64,000 bases of DNA, from NCBI RefSeq assembly GCF_027580225.2, contig NC_073348.2, positions 23,442,001 to 23,506,000 on the forward strand, read 5' to 3'. Position 1 is the first letter of the stretch, and each line of letters begins with the position of its first letter. Of this stretch, positions 61,636 through 64,000 are shown piece after piece. Under the pieces are notes generated by a model. That model ran no database searches, had not been told where the DNA came from, and worked only from the letters and a program-made list of their open reading frames with translations. Made by a program: the position numbers and the translations under genes. Origin of the DNA: Misgurnus anguillicaudatus. Lineage: Eukaryota; Chordata; Actinopteri; Cypriniformes; Cobitidae.

Positions 61636-62042
61636 TCAGCAAATGTGCGTTTCATATATGTAACACGTGGCCTTTCAACATCACTACCCAATTACGTGAG
61701 GTCGCGCTGGCGTGTCACACAGCCAGAGGAAGAAAAGTTGTGGATTAAAAGTGCATATTTTTTATTTTTCTTTCCAAAAATGACAATCGTTTTGCTAGAT
61801 AAGACCCTTATGCCTCGTTTGGGATCGTTTAGAGTCCTTTGAAGCTGCTTTGAAACTGCAATTTTAAACTGCATTGAAACTGATAAGTGTTGGGGTCCAT
61901 TAAAGTCCATTAAAATGAGAAAAATCCTGGAAAAACATAATTTCTTCTCGACTGAAAAAAGAACAACATCAACATTTTGGATGACATGGTGGTGAGTAAA
62001 TTATCTAGATTTTTTTTTAAAGAAAATGGACTAATCCTTTAA

Positions 62043-63620
62043 ATTTAAAAAATGGACCAGTAAATGGATCCAAATTGTTTAAATTCTGATAGTTTTTCAA
62101 ATCTGATACACAGGTTAAAACCAGGTTCTGAATTAAGTGTCTACTACGCATGCCACACATAAAGACCTTGCCTAGGGCTGTTCCTTCAGAGAAACCCTGA
62201 ACACAAAGACACAAAAGTGGTATACAATAACGATATAAGCAGAGGACAGTGTGAAAGGAGTGAGTGAGGCAAGAAAAGGGGTAAAGGGGAACAGCAATTT
62301 GAGGAGAAAAGGGTCTGGTACATTTATCATTGTCCGATTGGTTTGTTTCCTCCCCTTCAGAGCTTTAGACCCCTTCACACGAACAGACGCACACACACAC
62401 ACACAGACAGACACACTTTCTTAGCCTGAGGTGGAGCTTTGTAGGATATCGTCAATCCTGTTTTATAGAGCTGTTCAGGGATTCTTTTTGATTGTCTTTA
62501 TCTGAGCCAAATAGTTTATTTGTAAAGGATAAAATGGACAGGATCTTTGCTTTAGATGAGGGTTAAAAGACATAGCTCTATAAATGTCTCTAGCACACTG
62601 ACCGATGACCATCCACTTTATCCGCAGACTCGGATCTCAAAGTATTTTTTCAATTCTCTTACCAGAGATTTTTAAATTCTTCAGCAACCAAACCAACCTG
62701 AAGATGAATCACCACATTGATTTAAAGCAAAAAGTATCTAGATGAGAAACGACTAGGGTAAACATTGCATGCCTAATGCCGTTTTTGAAACAAAGCTGAA
62801 ATTACACTGATCTCTGGCTTTTACAGAAGCACATGCTATTGCTTAACAATCTCCAAAACTCACCGAAGCTCTGACTTGAAAGGTATATACATTATAGGTA
62901 AAAATCAATTTCCCTATGGAGAAAATGAATGGGATTTTACCTTTCCGAACTAGACTGTTGTACTCTATAACAGCTAGGAAAAACAAGCTCCCTCTCTCTC
63001 TCTTATGTTCTCTCATTATATCTCTCCACCCTGCAGGGGCTGATATGGTTGTGGGATGTGAGGATGGCCACAGCTGAGGTAGCAGTCCAGAATGCATTGC
63101 CGGCAGAATTGGATAAACTCATTTATTGGTATTGTGCGTCCACCCAGAGAGCATCTGTGCGTAATGAATGGCAGAGCACGGCTACTGCAGTAAACTCTCT
63201 CTCACTCTGTCTTTTAAATTTAAATCCAATGGAGCTCTAATGACGTGACCGTCCAGAATACAATATTGGCAAAGCAATGCAGAGCAATTTTTGAATATAA
63301 CACAATATTTCTTCCTCTACTTTATGGTGCATGTTCCAGCTGGTGACGCGTTGGAACCGCGACAGGAAAGAAACCGAGGGTTTTCCAGCAAGCTAGACAA
63401 TAAATCTGAATTCTTCTGGGTATCCATGCGCATAATGGACAACTGAGAGTCATGTCAGTGGCTGCTGATAAGGGCATCTGCTCTGCATCTTGATTACAGT
63501 CATAAAAATAACACTGATAATGATGTGGTATTATCATTAATAATGCAACAGTTAGGGTCCTCAAATCTGATACAGTATGCGCTGATATAAGATGCTTTAT
63601 TAATTTGTATCGCATACTGC
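62043..63620. other. Intronic sequence, no gene seen
   Basis: (CA)-rich microsatellite at 62389-62416. Nothing else recognised. Confidence 0.45.
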
Positions 63621-63625
63621 CTTAA

Positions 63626-64000
63626 AGGATTAGTCCATTTTCTTAAAAAAAAAAAATCCAGATAATTTACTCACCACCATGTCATCCAAAATGTTGATGT
63701 CTTTGTTCAGTCGAGAAGAAATGATATGTATATTTTTTTTGAGGAAAACCTTTCAGGATTTTTCTCATTTTAATGGACTTTAATGAACCCCAACACTTAA
63801 CAGTTTTAATGCAGTTTAAAATTGCAGTTTCAAAGGACTCTAAACGATCTCAAACAAGGCATAAGGGTCTTATCTAGCCAAACAATTGTTATTTTTGACA
63901 AGAAATAAATAATATGCACTTTTAAACCACAATTTCTTGTCTTCCTCCGGGCCTGTGACACGCCAGTGCGATCTCACGCAATACGTCATTACGTCAAGAG
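63626..64000. mobile_element. Left arm of another AGGATTAGTCCATTTTC element, cut by the window
   Basis: TTAA at 63622-63625, then aggattagtccattttctta, ttactcaccaccatgtcatc and, from 63740, sequence nearly identical to 60926-61190. The remainder lies beyond the right end. Confidence 0.85.

Larger units (their letters stand above)
60818..62038. mobile_element. Large inverted-arm element with AGGATTAGTCCATTTTC ends
   Basis: The right end ggactaatcct stands before TTAA (62039-62042); the left end is aggatttgtcaattttctta at 60818. Arms 60915-61210 and 61690-61960 are inverted copies (ggcataagggtcttatctag against ctagataagacccttatgcc). A (TA)n run replaces the sequence next to the left end, and 61320-61635 is a later insertion. 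Confidence 0.8.

Overview
The window is animal nuclear DNA, almost certainly from a cyprinid (zebrafish-like) fish. It has no bacterial or viral gene architecture. It is AT-rich, full of short stop-bounded frames, and saturated with interspersed repeats that match my memory of zebrafish families: TTAA-flanked MITEs, hAT-like elements with 8-bp duplications, fold-back elements, tRNA-derived SINE copies and TA microsatellites. I ran no database search; family names come from terminal motifs and recall.

Only one protein-coding segment is well supported: an internal exon on the minus strand at 23888-24107. It has a clean 3' splice site and encodes part of the cytoplasmic tail of a delta-1 protocadherin, including the RRVTF motif (conserved motif 3, the PP1-alpha docking site). 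The residues fit protocadherin-1 (pcdh1) better than pcdh7, pcdh9 or pcdh11. The rest of the window is therefore best read as the long introns on either side of this exon. Earlier exons (ectodomain, CM1/CM2) should lie beyond the right end and the last coding exon beyond the left end. I could not find them here.

Layout. 1-3650: fold-back MITE, SINE fragments and a nested element with a decayed THAP zinc-finger. 3650-6290: low-repeat intron. 6290-8990: a mosaic of repeats with two clear nested insertions, one of them a 1.45-kb Helentron-like element carrying a 130-bp tandem array. 10000-11300: two head-to-tail copies of a TTAA-flanked repeat. 11800-14780: MITEs. 15000-17400: low-repeat intron. 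17430-19810: hAT MITE, a nested Harbinger-like element and another MITE. 19810-24848: low-repeat sequence with the exon. 24849-37000: scattered MITEs in otherwise unremarkable intron. 37568-39450: an inverted-repeat-bounded array of short palindromes. 39743-46277: microsatellite, two fold-back elements of one family, and MITEs. 47404-50832: a hAT-like element containing six further insertions. 51420-54610: more repeats. 54610-59310: low-repeat intron. 59318-64000: hAT-like remnants and large inverted-arm elements.

Nothing here looks like a new multi-gene system. The interest is in transposon architecture: several insertions can be dated relative to one another because target duplications and empty-site copies are both visible in the window.
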